Assembly (NCBI RefSeq): GCF_009906955.1
Contig: NZ_CP047656.1
Location: 1,753,501 to 1,817,500, forward strand
DNA: 64,000 nucleotides
Direction of reading: 5' to 3'
From: Paraglaciecola mesophila
Lineage (GTDB): Bacteria; Pseudomonadota; Gammaproteobacteria; Enterobacterales; Alteromonadaceae
Made by a program: the position numbers and the translations under genes. This document shows, piece after piece, positions 55,385 to 64,000 of the stretch; positions within the stretch are counted from its first letter, which is position 1; every line of letters starts with the position of its first letter. The notes beneath the pieces were generated by a model that saw nothing but the letters and a program-made list of their open reading frames with translations, was not told the DNA's origin and did not search any database.

Positions 55385-55554
55385 TTGCGACATGAGACTT
55401 ATTAGGTAGTTTTTGTGACTAAATAAGGATTATTCACTACTTAAAACTTCTAGAACATGAAAATCAGCAAGTCTAGTTAGGTAAGTATTCTACACGGCAG
55501 GATTTAGCGCTCGTCGGGCGTATAAATACTTGCTATATTGCACGCCATATATAG

Positions 55555-55715
55555 GTTTTATGCTGTGCTTATTTCGGATTTAACGAATATGACGAAGGCG
55601 TAAATTAAATGGGAATCTGGTGAGATGCCAGAACTGTACCCGCAACTGTAAACAAGTTTTAGGTATCGCGATACCCAGCGGATACCGGCTTGTAAGTCAG
55701 ATACCAGCCTTATCT
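55555..55715 (+). ncRNA. Cobalamin riboswitch
   Basis: The conserved core is visible: GGGAATCTGGTGAGATGCCAG, then ACTGTACCCGCAACTGTAA, a variable arm with GGTATCGCGATACC, and the B12-box strand AAGTCAGATACCAGCC. It lies 120-280 bases upstream of btuD in the same orientation, exactly where a B12-sensing leader should be. Limits are approximate. It should reduce expression of the whole transport and salvage operon when adenosylcobalamin is plentiful. The preceding bases back to the Fur-controlled promoter hold no gene. Confidence 0.92.
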
Positions 55716-55731
55716 TTCATTTTTATCACGC

Positions 55732-55811
55732 GGGAATACGTGAATAACAGATTGTCATTTCAGGGTTTCTTCTGAGCGCGCTGTGTATTCCCCATAAGAT
55801 CGTACGCGATC
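55732..55811 (+). promoter_or_regulatory. Probable expression platform of the riboswitch
   Basis: GGGAATAC (55732-55739) pairs perfectly with GTATTCCC (55785-55792), and a small hairpin GATCG-TACG-CGATC (55798-55811) follows, ending 12 bases before the AGGTG ribosome site of btuD. No T-run follows, so control of translation initiation is more likely than termination. Confidence 0.45.
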
Positions 55812-55831
55812 AGTAAAATAAAACAGGTGCC

Positions 55832-56695
55832 ATGCCAGAATCAGTAAACCTACAGGCAAAACAGCTTTCCTATGCGATTGCGCAAAAGCACATTTTGTCT
55901 GACATCAACCTTTCACTTGAGCGTGGCAAAGTACTCGGCGTGCTCGGTCCTAATGGTGCCGGTAAAACCAGCTTGCTTAAAATGTTATCAGGCCAAACCG
56001 CCAGCAAGAATCAAGTTGAATGGTGCGGAAAAGCGTTAGAAGACTTCAGCCCATTAGAGCGCGCCAAACAAATTGCCGTGGTTAATCAATTAAATGAAAG
56101 TGTGTTTGCCTTAAGTTTGCAGCAAATCGTGCGCATGGGTTGGCTGCCCCATAAAACCCTATTGTCACGGGAAAACGAGCAAGATCATGCACATCTTGCC
56201 GCTTCAATCGCCAAAGTTGGCCTTAGCGACAAAACCCACCAAACCTTTAGTTCTCTCTCGGGTGGCGAACAGCAACGGGGCTTGATCGCACGGGCTTTGG
56301 TGCAAAAAGCGGCACTAATAGTATTAGATGAGCCAGTCAATCATTTAGATATTTATTATCAACATCAAGTACTTAAACTGCTTCGTACCCTAGCACATCA
56401 ACAACAAATGACAGTCGTCATGAGTTTGCACGATATTAATTTAGCGGCCAGTTACTGCGATCATCTCTGCCTGTTAAACGAAGGAAAAATGATCGCTCAA
56501 GGGCCAGTTGAAAAGGTGCTCGAAGCCAAGACCCTTGAACATGTGTTTAATATTCCTTGTCGAATTCGCCGCGACGAGCTCACTCAAAACTTGCGCGTCG
56601 ATTTTTATCCACCCGATGAACAAGAACATCCTTTACAGCCAGAAATCGTGCAGTATCCAAGTACGTCTGACAGCGAGCAAGGCCATTCGTTATGA
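55832..56695 (+). CDS. btuD: Vitamin B12 ABC transporter ATP-binding protein
   Basis: 287 residues: Walker A GPNGAGKTS (39-47), signature SSLSGGEQQRGLIARAL, Walker B LIVLDEPVNHLDI and switch His in MSLHDINLAA. It belongs to the FecE/BtuD group powering cobalamin or siderophore import. B12 is indicated by the riboswitch upstream and the operon content. A C-terminal tail of about 30 residues (PPDEQEHPLQPEIVQYP) extends beyond the usual end. AGGTG precedes the ATG. It overlaps btuC by 4 bases. Confidence 0.92.
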   Translation: MPESVNLQAKQLSYAIAQKHILSDINLSLERGKVLGVLGPNGAGKTSLLKMLSGQTASKNQVEWCGKALEDFSPLERAKQIAVVNQLNESVFALSLQQIVRMGWLPHKTLLSRENEQDHAHLAASIAKVGLSDKTHQTFSSLSGGEQQRGLIARALVQKAALIVLDEPVNHLDIYYQHQVLKLLRTLAHQQQMTVVMSLHDINLAASYCDHLCLLNEGKMIAQGPVEKVLEAKTLEHVFNIPCRIRRDELTQNLRVDFYPPDEQEHPLQPEIVQYPSTSDSEQGHSL

Positions 56696-57714
56696 GCAAT
56701 CGCTGGTCTTTTCTTATCCTGCTGGCTGTGCTCTCCCCAGTTATCGGCATTTTTTTTGGCGCCGCAGACTTACCGCCCAAAGAGCTATATCAATGCATAG
56801 TAGGCCAATGCTCTACACAAATTAACAGCCTAATTTTCTGGGAAATTCGCTTACCACGTGTGCTGGTTGGTTTTTTAGTGGGGGCTGGACTGGCAGTGGC
56901 CGGTGCCACCTTGCAAAACATTACCCGTAATGGCCTAGCAGACCCATACTTATTTGGCGTCGTCTCCGGTGCCGGGCTTGGTGCCAGTATTGCCACCCTG
57001 CTGTTTGACAGTCAAATAGGCGAAACCTTAACGATTTTTGGCATGCTACCAGACGTGTCGTTTTCTATAGCATTACCCGTTGCCGCCTTTTTAGGGGCCA
57101 TCTTTGCGGTGACCTTGGTGCAAGCGCTGGCTGCCACCTCCTTTGGTGGGCGTGGTGAGCACATGTTACTCGCGGGCGTTGCGGTGTCATTTATGCTCAG
57201 TGCCCTTAGCCACTTTTTATTGTTTTTAGGCGATCCGTTCGCGGCCAATAAAGTGATTTTTTGGCTCATGGGTAGTCTCGCTCGCACCGAATTATGGTAT
57301 GCGTGGATCATGCTCCCCGTTGTGATGGGTAGCGCGCTCCTACTTTTACTCTTTGGTCGACGCTTAGACGCCTTATTACTGGGTGATGAAAATGCGAAAA
57401 CCCTAGGCATTAATGTAACGGCCATTCGTTTGATGGCGTTAGGAATATGCGCCGCTTTAACCGCCTGTATCGTAGCCTATTGTGGCGGTATCGGGTTTGT
57501 AGGGCTTATGATCCCCCACATTGTACGGCGCTGGGTTGGCGTAACTAGCCGCGCACTTATTTTGGGCTGTGTACTAATAGGGGGAAGCTTTATGGTGCTC
57601 GTCGACATTATTGCCCGCTCGGCCTTGTCAGACCAAGAAATCCCAATCGGCATTATCACCTCAGCCATAGGTAGCGTGTTTTTCTTGTTGGCTATTCGCC
57701 AACGCCAAACATGA
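56692..57714 (+). CDS. btuC: Vitamin B12 ABC transporter permease
   Basis: 340 residues with about ten membrane helices of the FecCD/BtuC family: WEIRLPRVLVGFLVGAGLAVAGATLQNITRNGLADPYLFGVVSGAG, GRRLDALLLGDENAKTLGI and GGIGFVGLMIPHIVRRWVG (the coupling-helix region that docks on BtuD). Start ATG overlaps the btuD stop. Together with BtuD and the BtuF encoded at the operon end it forms the inner-membrane importer. Separation of btuF from btuCD by six salvage genes is unusual compared with E. coli but common in operons of mixed content. Confidence 0.93.
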   Translation: MSNRWSFLILLAVLSPVIGIFFGAADLPPKELYQCIVGQCSTQINSLIFWEIRLPRVLVGFLVGAGLAVAGATLQNITRNGLADPYLFGVVSGAGLGASIATLLFDSQIGETLTIFGMLPDVSFSIALPVAAFLGAIFAVTLVQALAATSFGGRGEHMLLAGVAVSFMLSALSHFLLFLGDPFAANKVIFWLMGSLARTELWYAWIMLPVVMGSALLLLLFGRRLDALLLGDENAKTLGINVTAIRLMALGICAALTACIVAYCGGIGFVGLMIPHIVRRWVGVTSRALILGCVLIGGSFMVLVDIIARSALSDQEIPIGIITSAIGSVFFLLAIRQRQT

Positions 57715-57802
57715 GCGCGGCGCCAAATATGAACAAGATACAAGCTCAAAACAAATTGAAACTGAAATTGAATCACACTAAAACAGGAATGGAACAACAG
57801 CT

Positions 57803-58996
57803 ATGCTAGATGAAGATGTAATAGCAGCGCCAAAGGCAACACATTCTCCACAACAGGCACCAAGGACGAAACAAATAATGCCACAACAAAGCCCAACGTC
57901 TTTGTCTGTATTCGAACAGACATATTGGCAAATCGCCCCTGTCGACAGTGCTTGTCTACCGAGCATAGACGAGCGAATTAATCATAAAACCAAACCCTTA
58001 GGGGCACTGGGCCAACTTGAAGATCTTGCCCGACAGCTTGCGCAAATTCAGTACCCTGCTCCTGAAGGGTCACAGCCTATTGAGATCAACCGCCCTGTGA
58101 TGCTGGTTTTTGCGGCGGATCATGGCATCGCTGCTCATAGCATCAGTATTGCGCCGCCTGAAGTCACACAACAAATGGTGCTTAATTTTATTAATGGCGG
58201 CGCCGCCATCAACTGTTTTAGCGAAACGCTCGGCTGGACAATGAAAGTCATTGACGCCGGTATGCTCAGCCCAATTGACGAAACCGCCCGAGCTTCAGCA
58301 GGCGATATGCTAATAGAGCAGTCCATTGGCTCAGGTACCGCTGATTTTTCCAAACAAGCTGCAATGAGCCAAGACCAAGTAGAGCAAGCCTTGCTCATGG
58401 GCGCGAAAATAGCCACAGAGCAAATAGAACAAGGCAGTAATGTACTGGCCTTCGGCGAAATGGGGATAGGCAATACCAGCAGTGCATCGGCGCTGTTGTC
58501 GCTCATTTGCGGCTTAAGCCCTGAGCGCACAACAGGCAAAGGTACCGGCATAAGCGATGAACAGCTCGCCAACAAGGTACAACTCATCACAGATGCCCTA
58601 GCGCGTGTCGAGCAAACCCACGGTACTAAAGCCTTTACGCCGCAAACCGCTTTAGCAGAAGTCGGTGGTTTTGAAATAGCGCAAATTATTGGTGCCATGT
58701 TAGCAACAGCTAAAGCAGGAAAAAGCATACTCGTGGATGGCTTTATCGTCAGCGTGGCGGCCTTAATTGCCACCCGTATCGCCCCTCGTGCGCAAGATTA
58801 CATGCTGTTTGCTCACTGCTCAGCCGAGCATGCCCATCAGCAAGTATTGGCGCAGTTAGATGCACGGCCATTACTGTCACTTGGTTTACGCCTAGGTGAA
58901 GGCACGGGAGCCGCCCTAGCGTTACCCTTACTGCAGGCTGCAGCAAGTTTTTACAATGACATGGCGAGCTTTGAAAGCGCTGGGGTAACCGTTTGA
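57803..58996 (+). CDS. cobT: Nicotinate-nucleotide:dimethylbenzimidazole phosphoribosyltransferase
   Basis: 397 residues, longer than the usual 350 because of a 45-residue N-terminal extension rich in Ala, Pro and Gln; ATG 57878 would give 372 and may be the real start. Motifs: DERINHKTKPLGALGQLEDLA, VFAADHGIA, FGEMGIGNTSSASAL and LGLRLGEGTGAALAL, the last holding the catalytic Glu. The enzyme makes alpha-ribazole phosphate for the lower ligand of cobalamin. It begins 88 bases after btuC, the largest gap in the operon except that before cobU. Confidence 0.95.
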   Translation: MLDEDVIAAPKATHSPQQAPRTKQIMPQQSPTSLSVFEQTYWQIAPVDSACLPSIDERINHKTKPLGALGQLEDLARQLAQIQYPAPEGSQPIEINRPVMLVFAADHGIAAHSISIAPPEVTQQMVLNFINGGAAINCFSETLGWTMKVIDAGMLSPIDETARASAGDMLIEQSIGSGTADFSKQAAMSQDQVEQALLMGAKIATEQIEQGSNVLAFGEMGIGNTSSASALLSLICGLSPERTTGKGTGISDEQLANKVQLITDALARVEQTHGTKAFTPQTALAEVGGFEIAQIIGAMLATAKAGKSILVDGFIVSVAALIATRIAPRAQDYMLFAHCSAEHAHQQVLAQLDARPLLSLGLRLGEGTGAALALPLLQAAASFYNDMASFESAGVTV

Positions 58997-59017
58997 TTCG
59001 CTTTACATGAGCAAAAA

Positions 59018-59839
59018 ATGAATACGAGCATGTACCAATTGATAAAGGAACAGAGTAATTTGCTGATGTTAGCAATCAGCTTTTTCACGCGCTTGCCTGT
59101 GCCCTTCTCACTCGATTACAGCCCGCAAAAGTTACATCAGGCAGGGCGTTATTTCCCTTTAGTTGGCTGGTTACTCGTGGCCCTGCTCAGCGCGTTTTAT
59201 TGTTTTGCTACTGGCTATTTTGGGGTGGCAGTCTCTGTGTGTTTGCTCATAACCCTTAGTTTAGTGCTTACCGGTGCGCTGCACGAAGATGGCCTAGCCG
59301 ATACCGCGGATGGCTTTTGGGGCGGGCATACCGCACAGCGTAAATTAGCGATCATGAAAGACAGCCAAATCGGTACGTATGGCACCTGCGCGTTAATCTG
59401 CTTGCTGCTCACCAAATTTATTCTGCTTTGCACGTTAGCCGTTAACCAACAACTGCTGATTGCGCTGGCAATAGCCTATCCTTTGTCGCGTGCATTGGCG
59501 ATTTCTCATGTGCAACACCTTGCCTACGCACGACAAAATAGCGACCATAGCAAAAGTGCAGCACTTGCCCAGCCCATGCAACCCCGAGTGTTACTGTGGC
59601 TAGTAATAAGTAGCCTACCGGGTTTACTGTTTTTAACCCTGCCCAGCACCCTCATTATTTTGCTCAGTGGCTGCGCCTTACGGCTCGCTCTTAAATATTG
59701 GTTTAACAAACACATAGGTGGTTATACCGGCGATTGCTTGGGGTTTGCGCAACAAGTACAAGAAATCCTTATTTACCTGTTGCTGATAGCCACGTTACCC
59801 AAGGTGACGAATGGGCACATTTTCGCGCAGTTGTTTTAG
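59018..59839 (+). CDS. cobS: Adenosylcobinamide-GDP ribazoletransferase (cobalamin synthase)
   Basis: 273 residues, six or seven membrane helices. Motifs: ISFFTRLPVPFSLDYSPQKLHQAGRYFPLVGWLL, GALHEDGLADTADGFWGGHTAQRKLAIMKDSQIGTYG (Asp-rich, metal-binding) and GGYTGDCLGFAQQVQE. It joins adenosylcobinamide-GDP with alpha-ribazole (phosphate) in the inner membrane. It starts 21 bases after cobT. An alternative Met at residue 5 is close by. Confidence 0.95.
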   Translation: MNTSMYQLIKEQSNLLMLAISFFTRLPVPFSLDYSPQKLHQAGRYFPLVGWLLVALLSAFYCFATGYFGVAVSVCLLITLSLVLTGALHEDGLADTADGFWGGHTAQRKLAIMKDSQIGTYGTCALICLLLTKFILLCTLAVNQQLLIALAIAYPLSRALAISHVQHLAYARQNSDHSKSAALAQPMQPRVLLWLVISSLPGLLFLTLPSTLIILLSGCALRLALKYWFNKHIGGYTGDCLGFAQQVQEILIYLLLIATLPKVTNGHIFAQLF

Positions 59840-59934
59840 CCTTTTTTTTACAGAGACATGATGCACACCAACCAAACATTATGCGTTCAGGTAAAATCTA
59901 GCGGCCTACGTCAGCTTAATCGGAGGGCATGTTA

Positions 59935-60483
59935 ATGCTTCATTTTATTATCGGCGGTGCACGCTCAGGCAAATCAAATTACGCCCTAGAGCAAGCGTTA
60001 TCCCTGAGCCAACAATCAGGTAAAAATGTCACTTATGTCGCCACTGCTACCGCCACAGATGCAGAGATGGCCAAACGAATCGCCCGCCATCAACAAGAGC
60101 GCCCAGCACATTGGGCTTTAGCCGAAGTACCGCTAAATTTAACCGAATATATCGAGCAATTCTCTGATAATAGCCAAGTGGCTGACAACGAACGGCCGAT
60201 TTTACTTATCGACTGTTTGACCTTGTGGCTCAACAACCATTTGTACCACCAGCCAGAGCAAGATTTCAGCATGTTATTTCAGGGATTTACGCAAGCGATT
60301 CGTGCCAGCAAAGCAAGTATTATTATGGTGGCGAACGAGGTCGGCTTAGGTATTATTCCCATGGGGGAAGTGACAAGGCAATTTGTTGATCAAGCCGGCT
60401 GGCTGAACCAAGCCGTTGCCAGCAATGCAGATCACGTCACCTTTGTAGCCGCGGGTTTACCCATGCCATTAAAGCGCCCTTAA
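59935..60483 (+). CDS. cobU: Adenosylcobinamide kinase / guanylyltransferase
   Basis: 182 residues from ATG 59935, chosen because CGGAGGG lies seven bases upstream; an ATG at 59929 would sit almost on it. P-loop IIGGARSGKSNYA, then VATATATDAEMAKRIARHQQERP (His of the guanylyl intermediate in RHQ), LLIDCLTLWLNN and MVANEVGLGIIPM. It phosphorylates adenosylcobinamide and adds GMP, the step before CobS. It ends one base before the alternative GTG of cobC. Confidence 0.95.
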   Translation: MLHFIIGGARSGKSNYALEQALSLSQQSGKNVTYVATATATDAEMAKRIARHQQERPAHWALAEVPLNLTEYIEQFSDNSQVADNERPILLIDCLTLWLNNHLYHQPEQDFSMLFQGFTQAIRASKASIIMVANEVGLGIIPMGEVTRQFVDQAGWLNQAVASNADHVTFVAAGLPMPLKRP

Positions 60484-60484
60484 G

Positions 60485-61129
60485 GTGAATAATAGCCAGA
60501 TGCAAGCCTCCTCAACCACTTTCAATTTACTGCGTCATGGTCAAGTAGATGGCCCAGCAGCACTGTATGGCAAAACCGATGTTTCACTTAGCGAACAGGG
60601 CCTACGCGCTATGCAAGTTCACGTGCAACATCTGCCAAATCCAGACGTGATTATCACCTCTCCTCGTTTGCGCTGTCAGGATTTTGCCGAAAACCTAGCG
60701 GATACCTTGTCTGTGCCGCTTATTATTGAAGATGCACTGCAAGAGTGTGATTTTGGCTTATATGATGGCATCCCATTTGACGATTTGACCGACCAATGGC
60801 TTGAATTAAACGACTTTTGGCGCAACCCCATGCAATCAACCTTACCCGAGGCAGAATCATTAGAAGCCTTTCATCACCGCGTGCACCAGTGCTGGCAACG
60901 CTTGATCACCCAACATCAAGGCCAGAACTGCCTAGTGATATGTCACGGCGGGGTAATACGCCAAATTTTAGCCTCTGTGCTGGCCGCCGATTGGCAAAGC
61001 CCTAAATGGTATACCACGCTGCAAATCGGTTACGCCAGCGTGTCTCGCATCTCAATTGCAGAATATCAACACGCCACTCCTGTGGTGAATTTTATCGCTA
61101 AACCGCCTTTTAACGAGCAGCCCCTATGA
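60485..61129 (+). CDS. cobC: Alpha-ribazole phosphatase (histidine phosphatase family)
   Basis: 214 residues. [16 protein letters not shown] holds the phospho-accepting His of the RHG motif; [31 protein letters not shown] and [13 protein letters not shown] complete the fold. In salvage it removes the phosphate from alpha-ribazole phosphate or adenosylcobalamin phosphate. The start is either GTG 60485 or ATG 60500, the latter preferred if AAGGTGA is the ribosome site. The last bases overlap the cobQ start (ATGA). Confidence 0.88.
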   Translation: MNNSQMQASSTTFNLLRHGQVDGPAALYGKTDVSLSEQGLRAMQVHVQHLPNPDVIITSPRLRCQDFAENLADTLSVPLIIEDALQECDFGLYDGIPFDDLTDQWLELNDFWRNPMQSTLPEAESLEAFHHRVHQCWQRLITQHQGQNCLVICHGGVIRQILASVLAADWQSPKWYTTLQIGYASVSRISIAEYQHATPVVNFIAKPPFNEQPL

Positions 61130-62667
61130 CGCATAAAACCGCTACCATCATGATCCAAGGCACCACCTCGGATGCTGGCAAGAGCATGCTGGTCGCAGGA
61201 TTTTGTCGTTGTCTAAAAAATCACGGCTGGAATGTCGCCCCGTTTAAGCCGCAAAACATGGCTCTTAATAGTGCCGTCACCAAAGACGGCGGCGAAATTG
61301 GTCGCGCTCAAGCTGTGCAAGCGCAAGCAGCCGGTATCGAGCCCAGCGTTCATATGAACCCTGTGTTATTGAAACCCAGCTCAGATACCGGCGCACAGGT
61401 GATCATTCAAGGTAAAGCCGTATCGGACATGCAAGCCAAGAAGTACCACGACTACAAACAAGTCGCCATGCAAGCCGTGCTTAGTTCTCATAAAGTATTG
61501 TGTGCTGACTATGAAGTAATTGTGGTCGAAGGTGCAGGCAGCCCAGCCGAGATTAATTTGCGCAAAGGCGATATCGCCAATATGGGTTTCGCTGAAGCCG
61601 TTGATTGCCCCGTGATCATCGTGGCGGATATCGATCGCGGTGGCGTGTTCGCTCAGCTCGTAGGCACCTTAGATTTACTGGCCGAATCTGAACAAAAGCG
61701 CGTAGTGGGGTTTGTGATCAACAAGTTTCGCGGCGACATAAAACTACTGGAACCCGGACTAACCTGGTTAGAGCAGCGCACAAAAAAGCCCGTGCTCGGC
61801 GTACTGCCGTATATTCATAATTTACAACTCGCCGCAGAAGATGCCATTCAAGCCGAGCAAAATCTAGATGAAGAAAACATACGAATACACATATGTGTAC
61901 CCGTATTTAAACGCATCAGTAATCACACTGATTTTGATATGCTACGGGTTCACCCTCAGGTAAAACTCACCTTTGTGGCCCAGCACTCACCTATTCCCCC
62001 TTGTGATTTAATCATTCTGCCCGGCAGCAAAAATGTGCGCGCCGACTTGGCACTACTCAAAGACATGCACTGGGACAAAGCACTTCAGCGACATCTTCGC
62101 TATGGCGGTAAAGTATTGGGCATTTGTGGTGGTTATCAAATGTTGGGCCACGCGATTGCCGACCCACAGGGTGTAGAAGACACACCGGGCACCAGCACAG
62201 GGCTGGGTTATTTGCCCATTAACACCGAATTACGCCCTCAAAAACAGCTTACCCATAGTCAAGGTAACTTGTTGCTCACATCGGGCGAGCCCGTGCCGAT
62301 TCACGGTTATGAAATTCACATTGGCACCAGCACCCGTGCTGAAAATGCCAACCCTCTGATTTTATTAAACAACGGCAAGTATGAAGGCTGTATCAGTGAT
62401 GATAATCAGGTCGCAGGGAGCTATTTACACGGTCTATTTGATTCGCCACAAGCGTTACAACACCTACTGGCATGGGCAGGAGCGAGTACCGAACTCGCTG
62501 AAGATTATAGCGCCCAGCAAGAGCAGGAAATAGCGCGCTTAGCGCACGTATGCCAAACCCATTTAAACTGGGACGCCATCAATACCATTATTCATCATCA
62601 ATTTACCGCGCCAACACCTTCTGGCGCGACCACTGACAGCAAAGCAGGAGTACAAACTCATGTCTGA
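61126..62667 (+). CDS. cobQ: Cobyric acid synthase
   Basis: 513 residues (CbiP of Salmonella 506). The N-terminal P-loop domain begins [20 protein letters not shown] with [11 protein letters not shown] and [12 protein letters not shown]. The C-terminal glutamine amidotransferase domain has [10 protein letters not shown] with the catalytic Cys and SYLHGLFD with the His. It amidates four side chains of adenosylcobyrinic acid diamide. Its presence among salvage genes is notable because no earlier corrin-ring genes are in the window. It overlaps cobO by 8 bases. Confidence 0.95.
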   Translation: MTHKTATIMIQGTTSDAGKSMLVAGFCRCLKNHGWNVAPFKPQNMALNSAVTKDGGEIGRAQAVQAQAAGIEPSVHMNPVLLKPSSDTGAQVIIQGKAVSDMQAKKYHDYKQVAMQAVLSSHKVLCADYEVIVVEGAGSPAEINLRKGDIANMGFAEAVDCPVIIVADIDRGGVFAQLVGTLDLLAESEQKRVVGFVINKFRGDIKLLEPGLTWLEQRTKKPVLGVLPYIHNLQLAAEDAIQAEQNLDEENIRIHICVPVFKRISNHTDFDMLRVHPQVKLTFVAQHSPIPPCDLIILPGSKNVRADLALLKDMHWDKALQRHLRYGGKVLGICGGYQMLGHAIADPQGVEDTPGTSTGLGYLPINTELRPQKQLTHSQGNLLLTSGEPVPIHGYEIHIGTSTRAENANPLILLNNGKYEGCISDDNQVAGSYLHGLFDSPQALQHLLAWAGASTELAEDYSAQQEQEIARLAHVCQTHLNWDAINTIIHHQFTAPTPSGATTDSKAGVQTHV

Positions 62668-63280
62668 TAATCAAGCAAACGACAACAAAGATGACAACAG
62701 CCGCCACAAAGCGCGCATGCAACAGCAAAAAGCCAAAGTAGATGAGCGCATTGCTAACGCCCAAGTTGAAAAAGGGGTATTAATCGTTATCACTGGCAAC
62801 GGTAAGGGTAAATCCACCTCTGGTTTTGGTACCGTTGCTCGCGCCGTCGGTCATGGCTTAAAAGCGTCTGTGGTACAATATGTAAAAGGCACTTGGCCTT
62901 GCGGCGAGCGGGATTTATTAGAAAAATTAGGGGTGGAGTTTCATGTTATGGGCACAGGTTTCACCTGGGAAACCCAAAACAAAGAAACCGATATAGCCGC
63001 AGCACAAAAAGCATGGGAATTTAGCAAAGCCTGTTTGCAAGACCCATCCATTGATTTGCTACTGCTAGACGAAATCACCTACATGCTGACGTACAAGTAC
63101 ATCGACCTAGACGACGTGTTAGCAGCACTTGAAAATCGCCCTGTGAATCAACACGTGGTGATCACAGGCCGCGCCTGTCATCGCGCGGTGATTGAATTAG
63201 CCGATACGGTTAGTGAAGTACGCCCAGTCAAACACGCCTTTGAGGCGGGAATTAAAGCGCAAAAAGGGATCGACTGGTAA
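62660..63280 (+). CDS. cobO: Cob(I)alamin adenosyltransferase (CobA/CobO/BtuR type)
   Basis: 206 residues. A charged N-terminus ([20 protein letters not shown]) precedes the P-loop [65 protein letters not shown] and [21 protein letters not shown] are family motifs. It adenosylates cobalt(I) corrinoids using ATP. The TAA stop shares one base with the ATG of the next gene. Confidence 0.96.
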   Translation: MSDNQANDNKDDNSRHKARMQQQKAKVDERIANAQVEKGVLIVITGNGKGKSTSGFGTVARAVGHGLKASVVQYVKGTWPCGERDLLEKLGVEFHVMGTGFTWETQNKETDIAAAQKAWEFSKACLQDPSIDLLLLDEITYMLTYKYIDLDDVLAALENRPVNQHVVITGRACHRAVIELADTVSEVRPVKHAFEAGIKAQKGIDW

Positions 63281-64000
63281 TGGCAACCTCATGGCACCCT
63301 AGGCGAGTAAGCAAGTGTTTCTACGTTCTGCTTTTCAGCGTCTTAACCGTGAGTGTTTCGCACGCAAGCACCCAAAGCGAAGCAGTGTCTGTGGCCGTCG
63401 ATTCAAGCACTCAAAATCCAAACGCAGCAGAGAATCAGCAAGTAAAATCTGAAAAGACGGCGAAAGGTAGCACCATCAGATTAGCCGAAAGTGATGGTAT
63501 ATTTCAGGAAATAACCTCACTTAGCAGAGAAAAGAGACAAAAACTGCGCATTATTGCGCTGGCACCGCATATTGTAGAATCAATGTTCGAAGTGGGCGCA
63601 GGGCAACAAATCATTGCCACCACTGCCCATGCTGATTACCCAGAAGCGGCAAAAGACATTCTACAAATTGGTAATTACGCCCGTCTGCAAATTGAAAAAA
63701 TAGTGCAACTGCAACCTGATGTCGTAATTGCTTGGAAAACCGGTAACCCAGGAGATGATTTATCGCGCTTGAAAAAATATAAGGTGAAGGTGATATATTC
63801 AAACCCTACCACCTTGTCTCAAGTGGCTGATGAGCTACTCATGCTCGGTCAGCTAACTGGGCGTGAAACGGCGGCAGAACAAGCCGCTTCTGCGTACACA
63901 ACACAGTTAAACACCCTCAAAACGCGCTATGCTGATAAAATTCCAATGCGTACCTTTTACGAACTTTGGTCTCGGCCACTGCGCACGGTGGCCAATAATG
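63280..64000 (+). CDS. btuF: Vitamin B12-binding periplasmic protein, truncated at the window edge
   Basis: The frame opens at ATG 63280 inside the cobO stop (TAATG) and stays open to the last base, 240 codons. A signal segment (CFYVLLFSVLTVSVSHAS, residues 13-30) precedes a polar linker of 70 residues, unusually long. The fold then begins with LRIIALAPHIVESMFEVGAG, ATTAHADYPEAAKDILQIGNYARLQIEKIVQLQPDVVIAWKTGNP across residues 92-161. These are BtuF/FecB-type features. With BtuC and BtuD it completes the importer. The C-terminus lies outside the window. Confidence 0.9.
   Translation, partial: MATSWHPRRVSKCFYVLLFSVLTVSVSHASTQSEAVSVAVDSSTQNPNAAENQQVKSEKTAKGSTIRLAESDGIFQEITSLSREKRQKLRIIALAPHIVESMFEVGAGQQIIATTAHADYPEAAKDILQIGNYARLQIEKIVQLQPDVVIAWKTGNPGDDLSRLKKYKVKVIYSNPTTLSQVADELLMLGQLTGRETAAEQAASAYTTQLNTLKTRYADKIPMRTFYELWSRPLRTVANN

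Noticed and set aside
58135..58773. 212-codon minus-strand frame opposite cobT
   Set aside because: It is a shadow of the well-supported cobT gene; the translation is Ser/Ala/Pro-rich with no motif.
1..64000. CRISPR array, prophage, rRNA or integron
   Set aside because: No regularly spaced repeats with unique spacers, no phage structural or integrase genes and no rRNA sequence were seen.

Overview
The window looks like chromosome of a marine gammaproteobacterium of the order Alteromonadales, most like Paraglaciecola/Glaciecola/Alteromonas. I base this on protein content: several large TonB-dependent receptors, DUF3718 and Lacal_2735/DUF6435 small proteins, LytTR regulators, a RAYT transposase of the marine type, and a complete exosortase A exopolysaccharide locus. 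This is recognition from memory; no search was run. Coding density is high, and I see no prophage, CRISPR array or rRNA.

Region 1 (1-12.5 kb) is an exosortase A (XrtA) exopolysaccharide locus in two divergent operons. On the minus strand: sugar transferase, polysaccharide deacetylase, exosortase A fused to EpsI, FkbM methyltransferase and acyltransferase. On the plus strand: export lipoprotein, chain-length protein, tyrosine autokinase and outer-membrane beta-barrel. A secreted beta-helix protein and a truncated glycosyltransferase lie at the left edge. No PEP-CTERM substrate is visible.

Region 2 (12.5-23 kb) holds housekeeping genes (Kef-type antiporter, periplasmic cyclophilin, deacetylase-family hydrolase, YceH), a 972-residue TonB-dependent receptor, and a RAYT transposase bracketed by five copies of a short 16-bp element, two in one orientation on the left and three inverted on the right.

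Region 3 (23-27.6 kb) is a sugar-oxidation cluster: GMC flavoprotein, gluconate-2-dehydrogenase subunit-3-like partner and a lipoprotein sugar isomerase/epimerase. It is divergent from a PAS-AraC regulator, with a near-perfect direct repeat between them.

Region 4 (27.7-42.7 kb) has serA, a TlpA thioredoxin, gshB-yqgE-ruvX, a LytTR regulator / LytS-type kinase / LytTR regulator trio, an Oar-like TonB receptor, small genes, a CAU-anticodon tRNA (probably Ile2) with a clear promoter, and a 15-bp tandem repeat.

Region 5 (42.9-51.8 kb) is an envelope-modification island: DUF305 plus a glutaredoxin-MauE fusion, then eptA-dgkA, a GT2/VTT/GT39 operon and a PmrAB-like two-component system. A shared CTTAAG-type motif precedes eptA, the glycosyltransferase operon and the regulator. 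A perfect 14-bp hairpin covers the eptA ribosome-binding site ahead of a TTG start.

Region 6 (51.9-64 kb) has a Fur-type promoter driving a TonB siderophore receptor and PepSY membrane protein. Divergent from it, a cobalamin riboswitch heads a B12 uptake and salvage operon (btuD, btuC, cobT, cobS, cobU, cobC, cobQ, cobO, btuF) that runs off the right edge.
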